Assembly: GCA_907165275.2 (NCBI GenBank)
Contig: OU015672.1
Span: 1,532,501-1,596,500, forward strand
Direction of reading: 5' to 3'
Source of the DNA: Zygaena filipendulae
Taxonomy: Eukaryota; Arthropoda; Insecta; Lepidoptera; Zygaenidae
DNA length: 64,000 nt
The stretch's first letter is position 1. Every line of letters starts with the position of its first letter. A model generated the notes under the pieces. It saw only the letters and a list, made by a program, of their open reading frames with translations. It had not been told where the DNA came from and did not search any database. The translations under genes and the position numbers were made by a program. Of the stretch, positions 30,870 to 42,255 are shown one piece after another.

Positions 30870-32010
30870 CCATCCTATTCTATTCTCTTATATTCTATTC
30901 TATATTGAACGCATGTCTAAAAAAATACTACCTATTAGGTGCAGTAATTTTCTATGGAAATTTATAAGATGTTTATATTTGTTACCTATAGTCAGTTTGA
31001 TTTAACGGGCATCACATAAAAACTACTATGCGCATTGAATGAAACTTAGCATTTCGGTTGTCCTGCGTTAAAACAAAGTAATGGCAGCTGAATATATTTT
31101 ACAGCAGAAAAAAACCGGAAATCGCTTTATTTAAAACAAATCTTCCATAATTTAACGATTCACTTAATTTTAATTTCTCTAAGACTTCTCTATAGCCTTT
31201 TTGATGGTTATGAGTATTTAGCAATGCGTGAAAGTGGCGAAAATACAGCACAACTAATATCGAAAAAAAAAAACAGTTGCTTTGTTTTTCCATATAGAGC
31301 AGCCGATTTATAGGCAACCTATGTATATCCTGACGTAAGACTTTGTATCCTGAAATTGTAGAATTAACGACTTAGAACCGCATTCAGCGCAGCAGAGTCA
31401 TGGCATTTAAAATGCACTGAAAACAGTTTAATACGTCTCTGGGCGCGAATGTGCTCACGCGCCGATTGGTTCAGTGCTTCAACTTAAAACAGAATTTTGA
31501 ATGAAACCATCACTCGCCCTATGTTGAATATCTCTATGTCTGGAAAGAGTTCCCATTGAAATCCCGTTCACGCGGGGAATAGCTCTGGCTTCCTTGGGAA
31601 TAAGAGCCAGAAAAAGCATGACCCTAAATCACTAGACCACTGTCAAGCGAACATTTGTAACATTGTAACGGAGTTTATAAGGAAACTGATTATATCAAAC
31701 ATCAGTCAGTCAAATTAGACGTGAATTGGGGGCGAGCCAAGCGTCTGCGACGTACTAGGTAGAGGTACGCTGTCATAAATCAACAAAATAAATATCCTCT
31801 TGTACCAGATTGTGACGACTTGATGAATTTAATGGTTGCAAATGTTACGATGAGTTGGTTTCGTTGCACTTAAAGTCACCGACCTAAAAAAAAAATAATA
31901 CTTCAAATTAATAATACCATTATTAATGTAATGTAACTGCAGGAACATAATCACACTCCCCCAATCCCAAACTAAGAAGATCTTGTACTATGGGCACCAG
32001 GCAACTAATA
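30870..32010. other. Unassigned
   Basis: Contains only short ORFs without support. 31530-31600 (CGTTCACGCGGGGAATAGCT) is a weak CGH-like remnant. Confidence 0.4.
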
Positions 32011-32011
32011 T

Positions 32012-32133
32012 GAAGAAGAAGAAGAAGAAGAAAATACATTTATTTCAGCACAACATACAAGAAAAAGAAACAAACATCAACAGTGCCTAATCTTAAGAAA
32101 CATAGATAATATCTCTTGCATGCTCTGCCGAAA
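32012..32133 (-). repeat. Retroposon 3' end with TTC tail
   Basis: On the minus strand: GCACTGTTGATGTTTGTTTC, GTGCTGAAATAAATGTATTT, then (TTC)n. AATAAA plus a simple tail; further copies at 50400 (+) and 55597 (-). Confidence 0.65.
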
Positions 32134-32214
32134 TATAAAACTCAAATGTTACTTTTTTTTGTAAATACATAGTTAAGATAAATATTAAACACACCGACTT
32201 CGTGTAAACATAAA

Positions 32215-32330
32215 TCTGTGTTTTGAAGTGGATTATTATTATTATTTATCACATAAATCTTTAACGAGAATCAAACCCACAACAGCTGAGGCAGCAGACA
32301 GGTTCGCTAACTACACCAAAGGTTCTAACG
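32215..32330 (-). mobile_element. tRNA-derived SINE head
   Basis: On the minus strand: GGTGTAGTTAGCGAACCTG (box A-like) and GTGGGTTTGATTCTCG (box B-like) with normal tRNA spacing, then (AAT)n and CCACTTCAAAACACAGAT as in the Metulj-like tail. An internally deleted or distinct SINE. Confidence 0.6.
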
Positions 32331-33749
32331 TCAATTTATCCATACAAAAAATTATATTAGATACAACCATAAAAACTTACAATTTAAAAAAGTTATAAAA
32401 AGACTGATGTACAGCGAAACTGCATTTAACATACACATTACACAGTCAAAAAATTATATTGTGTGTATTTCAGAAGTGATACTCGTTTGACGTGAATTTA
32501 AAATTCAAATGCATCAATTGAATTGAAATTGAAAATTAAAAAACTTTAATTAACACAACACAAAGATTTTCGTTTTCATATTAAATTTATATTAAATTTT
32601 CGTGAGGTATGTCTTTCGTTGTCTGCTAAATTTTTCTCTCAGTGGGTTGGTTATTTAACCTCAATAAATGCGGTTACAAAAAACAAACAGACCAATAAAG
32701 AACCTCTTTCATTAAAACTTGTTGTAAAATACAAGTACAAGAATATTGGATCATTTATTTATTTATTTATTAAATAAAATTTATCAAAATTTTGTTGTTC
32801 ATTGATCTTAAAAGTCCATTCACCTGAATTAACTTTTAACAAGTAACTTGAATAGGTCCTATTGATTCTCGGCCGACTTACACGAGTTGTGCGTGTGTGC
32901 GTATCGTATGGTTGACAGCGAGCTAATAGTAACCGTCAGCTGTCAGCTGTCACATGTAGATTCTACATACCTATTGTGTCAAACTTCCTCGGAATTTATC
33001 AAGACATTTTCGCGTGGTTTTGCTGGGTATGAGGAGGCATGAAATTGGTGGGAGGAAGAGAATGTCGCTTCTTTATATATTCTTTATTCTTTGTTCCCAA
33101 GTGATTTCATTTTTAGAATGAACCTCAAATACATAAACCATCTACTTACTAATCAAGAAGACAAGACATCAAAGAATTTTCACGAGAATCTTCCTTTAGC
33201 TCACATAATTTAATTTAATCACAATAATGTTCACTCCCAAAACGCCAAAGAGTCAGGGCGAGGTAACAGATAAAAAAATATCGCTCGGTTTAAAAGGAAA
33301 TGGAGTCACAAAAACGTTTATCAACACGAATTACCAAAACGTAGGCACCTAGAATATTGGGAGAAAAAACTCATTTCCGACCGAAAGAGGATTGGGTTCA
33401 TCGTAGGTACTTTTTGTTTTTCATAGGCGGAGAATTGGAGTGCTGAAATGTTTGCTTGAATGTTGTTTATTTGATTGAGATTAGTTGGTGTGGATAATTG
33501 TCTAACACTTAAGAGAATATTTACCTATTGAGGTATTTCTGTATCAGGTATTGGACAATTAATAATAATAAACTCTTGTTTGAACACCACCACACCATGC
33601 ACAAAGATTTTTATGAATTATTTTCGAACATATACAAAGTTTTTTAGATAAACTAGGTATAGGGTGACTGATGATGTATATAGTTTTCTGTATAAATGTC
33701 TCTTTGGGAAAGTTGTGTGTTATCATGTTATGTTACGTTAGGTTAGGTT
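32331..33749. other. Unassigned, AT-rich
   Basis: A (TTTA)n run at about 32755-32773; no gene or recognised element. Confidence 0.45.
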
Positions 33750-33750
33750 T

Positions 33751-34019
33751 GACGACCCGTTTGGCGCAGAGGTCACCATGCCTAGCCGCTAATCAAGGGG
33801 TTCCGGCTTCGATTCCCGGTGGGAGTGGACTTTGTGTGATGAACACAGGGTTCCATTTTCCAGTCTGGGTGTGTTTATATATATCTATAGTATCCTAATA
33901 TATAAGTAATTCTATGTAGTATATACCACGTTTCCTTGGTTTCCACGACACAAGCTAATAATAGCTTACTGTGGGATCAAGTAGATCTGTGTGTTGTGAT
34001 GTGGATTATTTATTTATTT
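33751..34019 (+). mobile_element. Metulj-like tRNA-derived SINE
   Basis: Box A TTGGCGCAGAGGTCACC, box B region GGCTTCGATTCCCGG, then TGTGATGAACACAGGGTTCC, CAGTCTGGGTGTGTTTATAT, CCACGACACAAGC and a GTTGTGATGTGGATTATT tail. This order is that of Metulj-type SINEs as I remember them. About 270 bp and nearly complete. Other copies: 44950, 58492 (-), 61151. Confidence 0.85.
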
Positions 34020-34128
34020 ATGTGACGAGTAGCTCTGTCTGCGAAAATCACCCGACGACACAGTCATGATTTCATCTGTTTTCATACTAAAGCGAGTTGA
34101 TGCCCCTTCTATTCTGTGTATGGTATCT
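34020..34128 (+). repeat. Short repeat next to the SINE
   Basis: CTGCGAAAATCACCCGACGA and GTTGATGCCCCTTCTAT recur at 45247-45338, in both cases alongside Metulj-like sequence. Confidence 0.5.
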
Positions 34129-34129
34129 A

Positions 34130-34507
34130 CCTATAGAACTAACAGGCATGTTACCGGGGTATGAAAATCAAAATTCAATTTTTTAATCCTTTGAAATGTC
34201 GATGTTATTCGAGTATTCGACGATTTAATAGAACCCTTTTCTCTCATGTTTATTTTGTTATTTATTGATTCTCGCTTCGTCTACCTACCGCTCCCTGCCA
34301 ATACTCTCGAAGGTTTATCTCAGTTTTCACATGGCCAAACCCATCATTATAAAATCTTTGATCATAAATTTCGGCCTCAGAAAAAAGTTACTACAACACG
34401 TTTGTGTGCCTATCTTTCCTTTGAAGATTTAAGATAACGTTTCACAGAAATCGCCCCATAATACTGTACTTTTTTGTCGTCGGATAACATGCACGTGCCT
34501 ACCTATC
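34130..34507. other. Unassigned
   Basis: A 63-codon ORF without support; nothing recognised. Confidence 0.45.
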
Positions 34508-34866
34508 TATACAACGTGTTAATAAATTAACTGAAAACCTGATACACCCCATTTAAAAAATCAATAATAATATGATTAAAATATATTTTATGTCGAAAAA
34601 ATTTATACTTTTAAAGTTATTTAACATTAGTTTGGAGGTGACCTATCTACGAAATTCCAAGCGCTACGCCCGCGCCTACCGGTTTGATTTTTTTTGCTGC
34701 GGGCGGCGTACGCGCCAAATATTGTATTATAAATAATTTAGACATGGGCTAATAAAAATGAAAAAAATATAATATACATCAAAATATAGTGCGATCGATT
34801 CGCTAGTTAATTCTGAGCAAACTACTTTCTAGTTTTCAGTTAATTAATTCATTGACACGTTGTATA
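34508..34866 (+). mobile_element. 359-bp TIR MITE (TATACAACGTG family)
   Basis: TIRs TATACAACGTGTTAATAAAT and its near complement ending CACGTTGTATA. Left arm GGAGGTGACCTATCTACG, right arm AGCAAACTACTTTCTAG. Same length as 13801-14159 but inverted. No ORF. Confidence 0.82.
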
Positions 34867-35415
34867 GTGGACGAATTTTATTACATTTAATAGTTATTAG
34901 TTAGATACAAATAGTTGGTTGTCACCGTGGTTACGATCACGTTTATTTTAGAATTTATCTCGGAAGCTTAATTGTATCCAAAAGTGTTCGGCCATAAACT
35001 TAATCTAAAATCTAAACTCTCATAATCCAAGGTTACTATGTCGTTCTAATATTATCCAAGTGACAGAATACCAAATTTCTGTTCGATTACATCTATGAAA
35101 GATACAAAAAAAAAATTAAATCAAAATAGGTTCAGCCTTTAGGAATAATGGTGCCACAGAACGGCACACAGATAGTCAGAAACAGATACACAGACACGTT
35201 AAACTTCTCTGCGTCGCGGTGGTTAAAAATGATGGGTTTCAACCTTTATCGCGTGATTAAAGTAAAACTTTTTTGACGTTTTCACAGATATGACGAGTAA
35301 GCTAAAAATAAGTCATTAGGTAGTCACATTGAGCGGAAACTGATAGCTAACACGTTTCCGTCACGATTGCGTTGTTGAGTTACTCTTTAAGTCGTGCCAA
35401 GGTCGTGTCTCGAAA
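34867..35415. other. Unassigned
   Basis: No gene or firmly recognised repeat; 35140-35220 weakly resembles the GGGTTCCG-type repeat flank. Confidence 0.4.
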
Positions 35416-35417
35416 TT

Positions 35418-35736
35418 TACCTGATGGTAAGTGATTACCGCGGCCCATGGACATCTGCAACACCAGAAGGCATGCAGGTGCGTTGCCGACCTGGAATGGG
35501 GATAGGAACTGGCTGTCAAGTGGGGCTGCCGGAACACACCGTTAGGTGCTTGGCGACAGATTTGCAACTTGAAGGTGGTAGCTAGCCAGCCGGGCACTAG
35601 AGAGCGCCCAACCACCATGCTATGGTTTCCTCACGATGTTTTTCCTTCACCGACAGCTCAAGCTCATTGTTAGGGTTTGAACCTACGCCTTGCGGCGTTT
35701 GATCGGAACGCACCGAACACTGAGCTATACCATAGT
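35418..35736 (-). mobile_element. tRNA-derived SINE with intact head
   Basis: Minus strand, head first: TATAGCTCAGTGTTCGG (box A-like) and GTAGGTTCAAACCC (box B-like), then TCGGTGAAGGAAAAACATCG, GTTCCGGCAGCCCCACTTGA and CCATGGGCCGCGGTAATCAC. The 3' A-tail seen at 30665 is missing here. Confidence 0.8.
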
Positions 35737-35744
35737 AGAGTACT

Positions 35745-36165
35745 AGGAGTATTTAGTTAATACTAAATTCGGTATCTAGAATAGTCAATTGATAGTAAGG
35801 GTTGAAAAAATATTCAAAAACTAGCACTGTATTTTTATTAACAGACATTTGAAGTTGAAATTCTGAAAAAGCTTAGTTTGAGCTACTTGCTTGTTACATA
35901 GATTTTTATATATTTTTGTAGATTAAGATATATGAACTTGTAGAAAATTGAGCTTTTATTAATATAATCAATTAAAACCGCGGACGTAATTTATTCACTC
36001 AACTTTACAAAACATCTTATGTCTCGGAAACCAAATGCCGAGAACTGGTACCTTTTTGCTTGGACGCCCACTATTAATGTGAATCTCTTAAGAGGCTATG
36101 TAAAAACAGTAAGTCGTAGGACTGCACGCCATAAAAATTCTAACTTGTAAACAGTTCAATGCTTT
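35745..36165. other. Unassigned
   Basis: No gene or recognised repeat. Confidence 0.5.
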
Positions 36166-36167
36166 TT

Positions 36168-37215
36168 AACCGACTTCCCAAAAAGGAGGAGGTTCTCAAT
36201 TCGACGCGTATGTTTTTTTTTCTGTTTGTTACCTCAGAACTCTCGACTGCGTGAACCGATTTTGATGATTCTTTTTTGTTTGAAAGGGTATACTCCCACT
36301 TAGGTCCCATTGCCACTAAGTCGGGAACCTGATGGTGGAATTTTGGAGAAATCGAGGGAACTCTTCAAAAATTATAGGCACACCTATAGCGATTTGGGTA
36401 TTTTTTATAGCAAATCATTCATTTGTTTTCGGAAAGCAAAATTTGAAAAAGTGGAACTGATGATGAAGACCACAGATGGTCATCGGAACTGCTTCACAAT
36501 AATACGTATTTCACGGGTTCCAGTTGGAGCGATTTATTTATTTTATTTATTTATTTATAGAAATTTCACTGTAAATACAGATAAGTGCCCAATGGATTAC
36601 AGCGTTAGATTTGGAAAATTGATTTTTTGTTTGAAAGGGGATACTATCGAATTGGTCTCATTGTCACCAAGTCAGGATCTGATAATGGGATCTTAGCGAA
36701 ATTGAGGGAACTCTTTAAAATTTACAGCTACACCTGTGGTGATTTGGGTATTTTTTATAGTAAATCATTTATTTGCTTTCGGAAAGCAAAATTTGAAGAA
36801 GTGGAACTGATGATAAAGACCACAGATGGTCATCGGAACTACTAAATAATAGGTATTTCACAGATTCCGATTCGTTAACGTGGTTTCTAAACAATTTATG
36901 TTCGTCACAATGTATATGGTGAATTGGAACTGATGGTGATGTACCAGGAGAACTCCTCAACAATTAACGTCCCTGCATCGGGAAAAGCAATATATTGTAA
37001 AAGATGATGAGCAGTTGACATTAGGCTATTGTAACTCAGATAAATCATAAACAAACCCACTTAAAAGCGAGAAATAAACAAAATTTTAATAAAAAAATAA
37101 AAACCAACTTCTAAAAAGCTTCCAAACAGCTAAAAATAACCAAATACCGATTTAATCCAAAAAATAATAATACACATAATATTATTATTGGTTTGTGCTA
37201 CCATTGATCAATTTT
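36168..37215 (+). repeat. AACCGACTTCC repeat, plus copy
   Basis: Begins AACCGACTTCCCAAAAAGGA. Two tandem monomers share GTTTGAAAGGG, AGGGAACTCTTCAAAA and CCACAGATGGTCATCGGAAC. Continues to ACCAACTTCTAAAAAGC and TTGGTTTGTGCTACC near its far end. The inverted partner is 38884-40137. Confidence 0.75.
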
Positions 37216-37219
37216 TTTC

Positions 37220-37927
37220 TCAAGCTAAAAGCGCCCAACGTGTCTAAAGGAGATTTCACTTCAAAAACATTCTTATAACGGTCAGAAATTATAAAGTATC
37301 TACCTACTAAGATCTCTGTTAATATATTGTGTTGGTTGAGCGTATAATTAAAAATTATGGTTAAATCAAAACAAACTTATCTCAAGAAAAAAATGGAAGT
37401 AGCCCCCTGTCTCTATCGCAGAATGCTTTTAACTTATACCATAAACGGTGATGTACAGAAATTCGAGGAATGATTGAAAAGAAAAAGGATTAATAAAATA
37501 AATATTATATGTATGATATTGACACAGGTAAAATTTCGCTTAGTTAAAAAATACATAAATGTTTGTTTTTGAGTTTTCTCCGTTTCATTTCGTAGTGGGG
37601 GCGAGCTGCCATCACTTTCTCTCGTGTGCAGTCATACGCACGTATGGCGTATGCGCTATCGCTGTCGTTTCGTTGTTTAATTATTTTCCGACATAGCCCC
37701 TTCAGACATTGGAAGTGTACCAAAATGCACACCGCGCAGAGCAATTGACCCGGCTAGACCGGACCGGTTATAAATTACAAGACGTTGTACATCATGCAGA
37801 AATAGATTCTGCGGCTAATAAATTTGAATATGATCGTTCACTAGCTCTTACCTACGTAGAAGGATTTCGCTTACCTCGATTTGAAACTACCACGCAAAGT
37901 ACATGGGGGATTTTGCAATTATTTTTT
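37220..37927. other. Unassigned, with a coding-like ORF
   Basis: 37580-37930 is GC-richer. A plus-strand frame to 37933 (about 74 codons, no ATG start) reads in part GYKLQDVVHHAEIDSAANKF; no family recognised. It stops where the CGH copy at 37929 begins, so it could be a truncated exon or old transposon fragment. Confidence 0.3.
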
Positions 37928-37928
37928 T

Positions 37929-38143
37929 ACTAGCTGTGCCCCGGAGTTTCACCCGCGTTAATGTCGGAGATCCCGCATGAATTCCGGGATAAAAGGTAGC
38001 CTATGTTCTTTTCCATGCCAAAGGCTACATGCATGCCAAATTTCATCCAAATCCGTTCAGCCGTTTTCGCATGATTGTGTAACAACATCCAAACATCCAA
38101 ACATCCATTCTTTCACATTTATAATATTAATAGGATAGGATAG
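37929..38143 (+). repeat. CGH, body a
   Basis: CTAGCTGTGCCCCGGAGTTT head; CATCCAAATCCGTTCAGCCG and ATAATATTAATAGGAT end. Confidence 0.8.
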
Positions 38144-38176
38144 GATTGTTAACAGGCTACATGTTTGACCATAACT

Positions 38177-38525
38177 CACCTGATGTATGTTAAGTGACGG
38201 TGTGGTCGAATATTATAAATACACCTAGTTTGGAATGGGAACTGACTGACTGCCGGAACACACCGTAGTTACTTGGTGATAGATTTTCTGCTGAATGCAG
38301 ACCTTTTCGTTTCCATTCGCTCCAAGACCTTGCCCTTCACATCCAAGTTCTCGTCAGCCCATCTCACGGACGTGTCATCCCAAATTCCTCCGCTCTGTCC
38401 TGCGTCTCCATTCCCTGGTTCCCAGGGTCCATTCGTCCAAGGTGCCCAGCCCATCCCCATCTCAGGAAAGCCATTATTCCTCCAATCCACTACCTTTGTT
38501 TCGTTTTCTTATTGACTTTAGTGAG
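38177..38525 (-). repeat. Divergent SINE remnant and unclassified sequence
   Basis: 38177-38295 keeps CTGCCGGAACACACCGTAGT of the SINE at 35418. 38300-38520 holds open frames on both strands without recognised homology. Confidence 0.4.
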
Positions 38526-38883
38526 TGACTTTAGGTACTCTATCCCTAAGTTCCATTGCTCTTTGCGCCACGTGCATTTTGAGGAGAGTGGCTCTCGTCT
38601 AAGGTCATGTCTCAAAAGTATAAGTCGATTAGGTTGTAAGTTGTTATGTTAATTTATAGGCTGTATCCATGGGAACAATTATCAAGATAACTATCTTAAT
38701 TGAACCCAAACTGCGAACAAGTCTTAAGTGATAACAACTCCAGTTAAATTACATGTGATGATAACTGTACCCTTAGGTCATGTTTACACTGGGCTGTTTT
38801 CTGCCGATCGATTCTGATGTATCTACTTGGATTCAGCAGTTTCTATTCCTTGAATCTCCGTGACAAAAATTTTAACAAAAAAA

Positions 38884-39272
38884 TTAAAACCGACTTCCAA
38901 AAACACAAAACTAAAAAAATAAAAAGCTAAAAATAACAAAATACCGATTTAATGCAAAAGACAAAAACACACGTAATATTAAATATTGGTTTGTGCTACC
39001 AATGATCGGTTTGAATTCGGTGACAAGCCCACTGGTGTCTGCCCACTTGGGTTGTTCTGCTCACGAAGAGCTGGTGGAGGGAGTCGACTTAGCCCATCTT
39101 CCCCCTCCATATTTGGCTTGTCACCGACTTCATACCGATCAGTGGTAGCACAAACCAATAATAATATTACGCGTGTTTTTGTCTTTTGCATTAAATCGGT
39201 ATTTTGTTATTTTTAGCTTTTTATTTTTAGTTTTTTAGTTTTGTGTTTTTGGAAGTCGGTTTTAATTTTTTT
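38884..39272. repeat. Foldback with about 145-bp arms
   Basis: AAAACCGACTTCCAAAAACA (left) mirrors TGTTTTTGGAAGTCGGTTTT (right); TTGGTTTGTGCTACCA and GGTGACAAGCC are also in both arms. The spacer is about 85 bp (near 39030-39114). It forms the inner end of the minus copy that follows. Confidence 0.85.
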
Positions 39273-40137
39273 GTTAAAATTTTGTTTATTTCTCACTTTT
39301 AAGTGACTAAGTTCGTAATTTCTCTAAGTTACAATAGCCTAATGTCAACTGCTCATCACCTTTTACAAAATATTACTTTTCCCGACGCAGGGACGTTAAT
39401 TGTTGAGGAGTTCTCCTAGTACATCACCATCAGTTCCACTTCACCATATACATTGTGACGGGCATAAATTGTTTAGAAACTATATTAAAGTTAACGATTT
39501 GGAACCCGTGAAATACCCATTATTGAGTAGTTCCGATGACCATCTGTGGTCTTCATCATCAGTTCCTCTTCTTCAAATTTTGCTTTCCGAAAGCAAAGAA
39601 ACGTTTTACTATGAAAAATACAAAAATCGCTATAAGTGTTCTCATAATTTTTGAAGAGTTCCCTCGATTACTCCAAGATCTCATCATCAGATCTCGACTT
39701 GGTGACAATGGAATCAATTTGAAAGTATCCCCTTTCAAACAAAAAAACAATTTTCGAAATCGCTTCAATCGGAACCCGTGAAATATGTATTATTTTTGAG
39801 TGGTTCCGATGACCACCTGTGGTCTTCATCATCAGTTCCACTTCTTCTAATTTTGCTTTCCAAAAGCAAATGAACGATTTACTATCAAAAATACCCAAAT
39901 CGCTATAGGTGTGCCTATAATTTTTGAAGAGTTCCCTCGATTTCTCTAAGATCCCATCATCAGATCCCAACTTGGTGGCAATGGGACCTAATTGGGAGTA
40001 TACTCTTTCAAACAAAAAAAGAATTTTTCAAATCGGTCCAACCGTTTTCGAGTAATCGGTGAACATACATAAAAAAAAAAAAAAAAAACATACATACAAT
40101 CGAACATAGAACCTCCTCCTTTTTGGAAGTCGGTTAA
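38884..40137 (-). mobile_element. AACCGACTTCC repeat, minus copy (about 1.25 kb)
   Basis: Bounded by AACCGACTTCC at 38886 and GGAAGTCGGTT at 40127-40137, so it has short inverted ends. Two tandem monomers of about 276 bp stay open in one minus-strand frame over 115 codons (40015-39668). A poly(A)/poly(T) run is near 40070. No known transposase motif; class unknown. Confidence 0.7.
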
Positions 40138-40305
40138 AAATTGCAAAAATCGGACAATATATAACTCATATATGAATTAAAACAATCGCAAAAAGTCACA
40201 TTGACCTATCACAATGAGCTTGGCGATAATATGCAAGTTACTTTTTTCGCTGGCGTGACGCGTGAAGATTTTTTCCAGTCAATTTCTACCGCAAGCTGCG
40301 TTAAA
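40138..40305. other. Unassigned
   Basis: No gene or recognised repeat. Confidence 0.5.
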
Positions 40306-40307
40306 TA

Positions 40308-40906
40308 ACTTTTCATTACTCATGCTCGGAAAGTAGGTCTGAAGTTGCCTGAGAAGCGGGTTGAAAGTAGCCCTTTTCAGCCCTAGGGAGAATCGCTTTC
40401 AATACTGACAACTGTCAAATTATTAAAAAAAAACTAGGTCTATTTTCACATTTCTATTGAACCATGTTTCAACTTTCTATACAGCCAGCGCGATGTAAAA
40501 TTGAAATAACGTAAAGTTTAAGTAGGTATTAATTAAAATAAAATTCACTCACTTTTTCTTAAGCTAATTCCTATTTATATTTTTTTTTATTTTCTTTAAT
40601 TAATACTTAATAATTAAAGAAAATATTTTTTTTAGGTTGCCACAATGTAAATAAACAATACTGGCTGAATAGTTAGCCGGCCAAAGAAAAAGAAATAGGT
40701 GGGAAAGTGTCAAGCGACTATCCGATCTTCACTAATTTTTTTTTTAGCTAATTCCTATTTTTATTTTGACTTTCCTTGCATTCGTAATGAAAAGCACAGT
40801 GTTACCCTCGGGAGAAAGACTTATTTAGTCCCTCGATCTATTGGCGCCAAACCCCGTCTCGGGACTAAATAAGTTACTTTCACCCCTAGGATAACAATGT
40901 ACTATT
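40308..40906 (+). mobile_element. CCCTAGG element, copy B with extra sequence
   Basis: Same ends as copy A, but about 205 bp longer. The segment AGCTAATTCCTATTT occurs twice (40561, 40745), suggesting an insertion or partial duplication. Confidence 0.7.
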
Positions 40907-41175
40907 GTTTTCAGTTCTTACAGTAAAAACTTATTTGTTTCAAATTGGCTCCTCCTTGCTATCTCCCGCTCTCGAGTTAAGTTGTAAACAAGCTGGGGTT
41001 GTGATATCGTCACAGTTCAACCGCCTCGCTGTTTGAACAAGTCAAGACGGGAATTAATCGCGTGCCAAAAACAAAAGCGCGTCTCAAACTGTGGGTCTAG
41101 AGCAGTGGTGGGCTAAGCACGGCCCGCGAAAGGATTTAATCCGGCCCGGTCAAACATAGGTTTGTAGATGTGTTT

Positions 41176-41564
41176 AATAGTACATTGTTATCCTAGGGGT
41201 GAAAGTAACTTATCTATTAGCGCCCTACTCGCTACGCTCGGGCGCCAAACCCCGTCTCGGGACTAAATAAGTCTTTCTCCCGAGGATAACACTGTGCTTT
41301 TCATTACGAATGCAAGGAAAGTCAAAATAAAAATAGGAATTAGCTAAATAAAAAAATGAGTGAATTTTATTTTACATAAATCAACCATTAGGTGTGCTAT
41401 ACTGGCCAGTAAGTATGCCCCTATGACATAAAAAAAAAACTTGAGTTTCTGCAGTATCCAGCTGTCAGTTGAAAGCGATTCTCCCTAGGGCTGAAAAGTG
41501 TTACTTTCAACCCGCTTCTCAGGCAACTTCAGACCTACTTTCCGAGTATGAGTAATGAAAAGTT
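41176..41564 (-). mobile_element. CCCTAGG element, copy C (inside the hAT MITE)
   Basis: AATAGTACATTGTTATCCTA at the left and TTTCCGAGTATGAGTAATGA at the right; close to copy A in reverse orientation. Confidence 0.75.
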
Positions 41565-41565
41565 T

Positions 41566-41765
41566 ATTTATACTAATATAAAGAGGAAAGATTTGAATTT
41601 TTGTTTGTTTGTTACGATTTAACTCAAAAACTACGGGGCCGATTTCAAAAATTCTTTCATCATTAGAAAACTACATTATCCCTAAGTAACATAGGCTATA
41701 TTTTAATCCGGAATTCCCACGAAAACTCTGAAATTATCGCGGGTGAAACCGCGTAGGACAGCTAG
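41566..41765 (-). repeat. CGH, body g (inside the hAT MITE)
   Basis: TACTAATATAAAGAGGAAAG tail side, AACTCAAAAACTACGGGGCC, head GGTGAAACCGCGTAGGACAG. It abuts the CCCTAGG copy directly. Confidence 0.8.
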
Positions 41766-41894
41766 TACTTCATAATATGATTAAAAGATTTCAAAACAAA
41801 ATGCATTTTTTCTATAATAATTTTGGCAATCCTCCGAAATTTCATAAACTTTCTGGCCCGTCATGAAGAAAGTTTGCCCACCACTGGTCTAGAG

Positions 41895-42254
41895 TGAACG
41901 TAGCCTTACTGTCACAATAACAATGCAATCTCACAGGAGACAGGCGAATGCGAACCCTAATAACTTAAGCATACGTTCGAATGTTATCTGTGAAAGTGAA
42001 AGTTTCTATCCTGCACAATCATTCCCGGACGTATGTCTAAATAGTTTAAAGCCCAAATTTGTGTGGCGTTCATTATAATGGGCTAAGTTTATAACATTAT
42101 TGCTTTGTGTTAGTGAAATGTTGGTTTACGTGGACAATTTCTATAGCTATGATATCTAAAATAGGCAATTATGTTTTGATAGCTTAACTATTGCCCGCGG
42201 ATCTGCTCGCGTGATGCGCGAAATATCCCTGACCTCTAGTGTTTGTGGGTTCTT
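41895..42254. other. Unassigned
   Basis: No gene or recognised repeat. Confidence 0.5.
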
Positions 42255-42255
42255 G

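Larger units (their letters stand above)
41103..41886. mobile_element. hAT-type MITE with nested insertions
   Basis: Terminal inverted repeats CAGTGGTGGGC ... GCCCACCACTG and an exact 8-bp target duplication GTCTAGAG at 41095-41102 and 41887-41894, both hallmarks of hAT elements. Its own sequence is only about 41103-41175 and 41766-41886; the middle is a CCCTAGG element and a CGH copy. No transposase. Confidence 0.88.

Noticed and set aside
30686..31005. 86-93-codon ORFs over the SINE
   Set aside because: They read the minus-strand SINE on its wrong strand; similar frames at 35394 come from the same repeat.
33751..34019. A functional tRNA gene
   Set aside because: A and B boxes are present, but there is no foldable acceptor stem, and the sequence continues into the SINE body with copies elsewhere; it is a SINE head.
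37580..37700. Promoter with initiator-like sequence
   Set aside because: The phrase CGAGAGAAAGTGATGGCA recurs near 49048, so this is at least partly a dispersed repeat.
36310..40015. Host gene with repeated domains on both strands
   Set aside because: The frames come from a repeat present in inverted copies with differing stops; its open frame is recorded as a finding instead.
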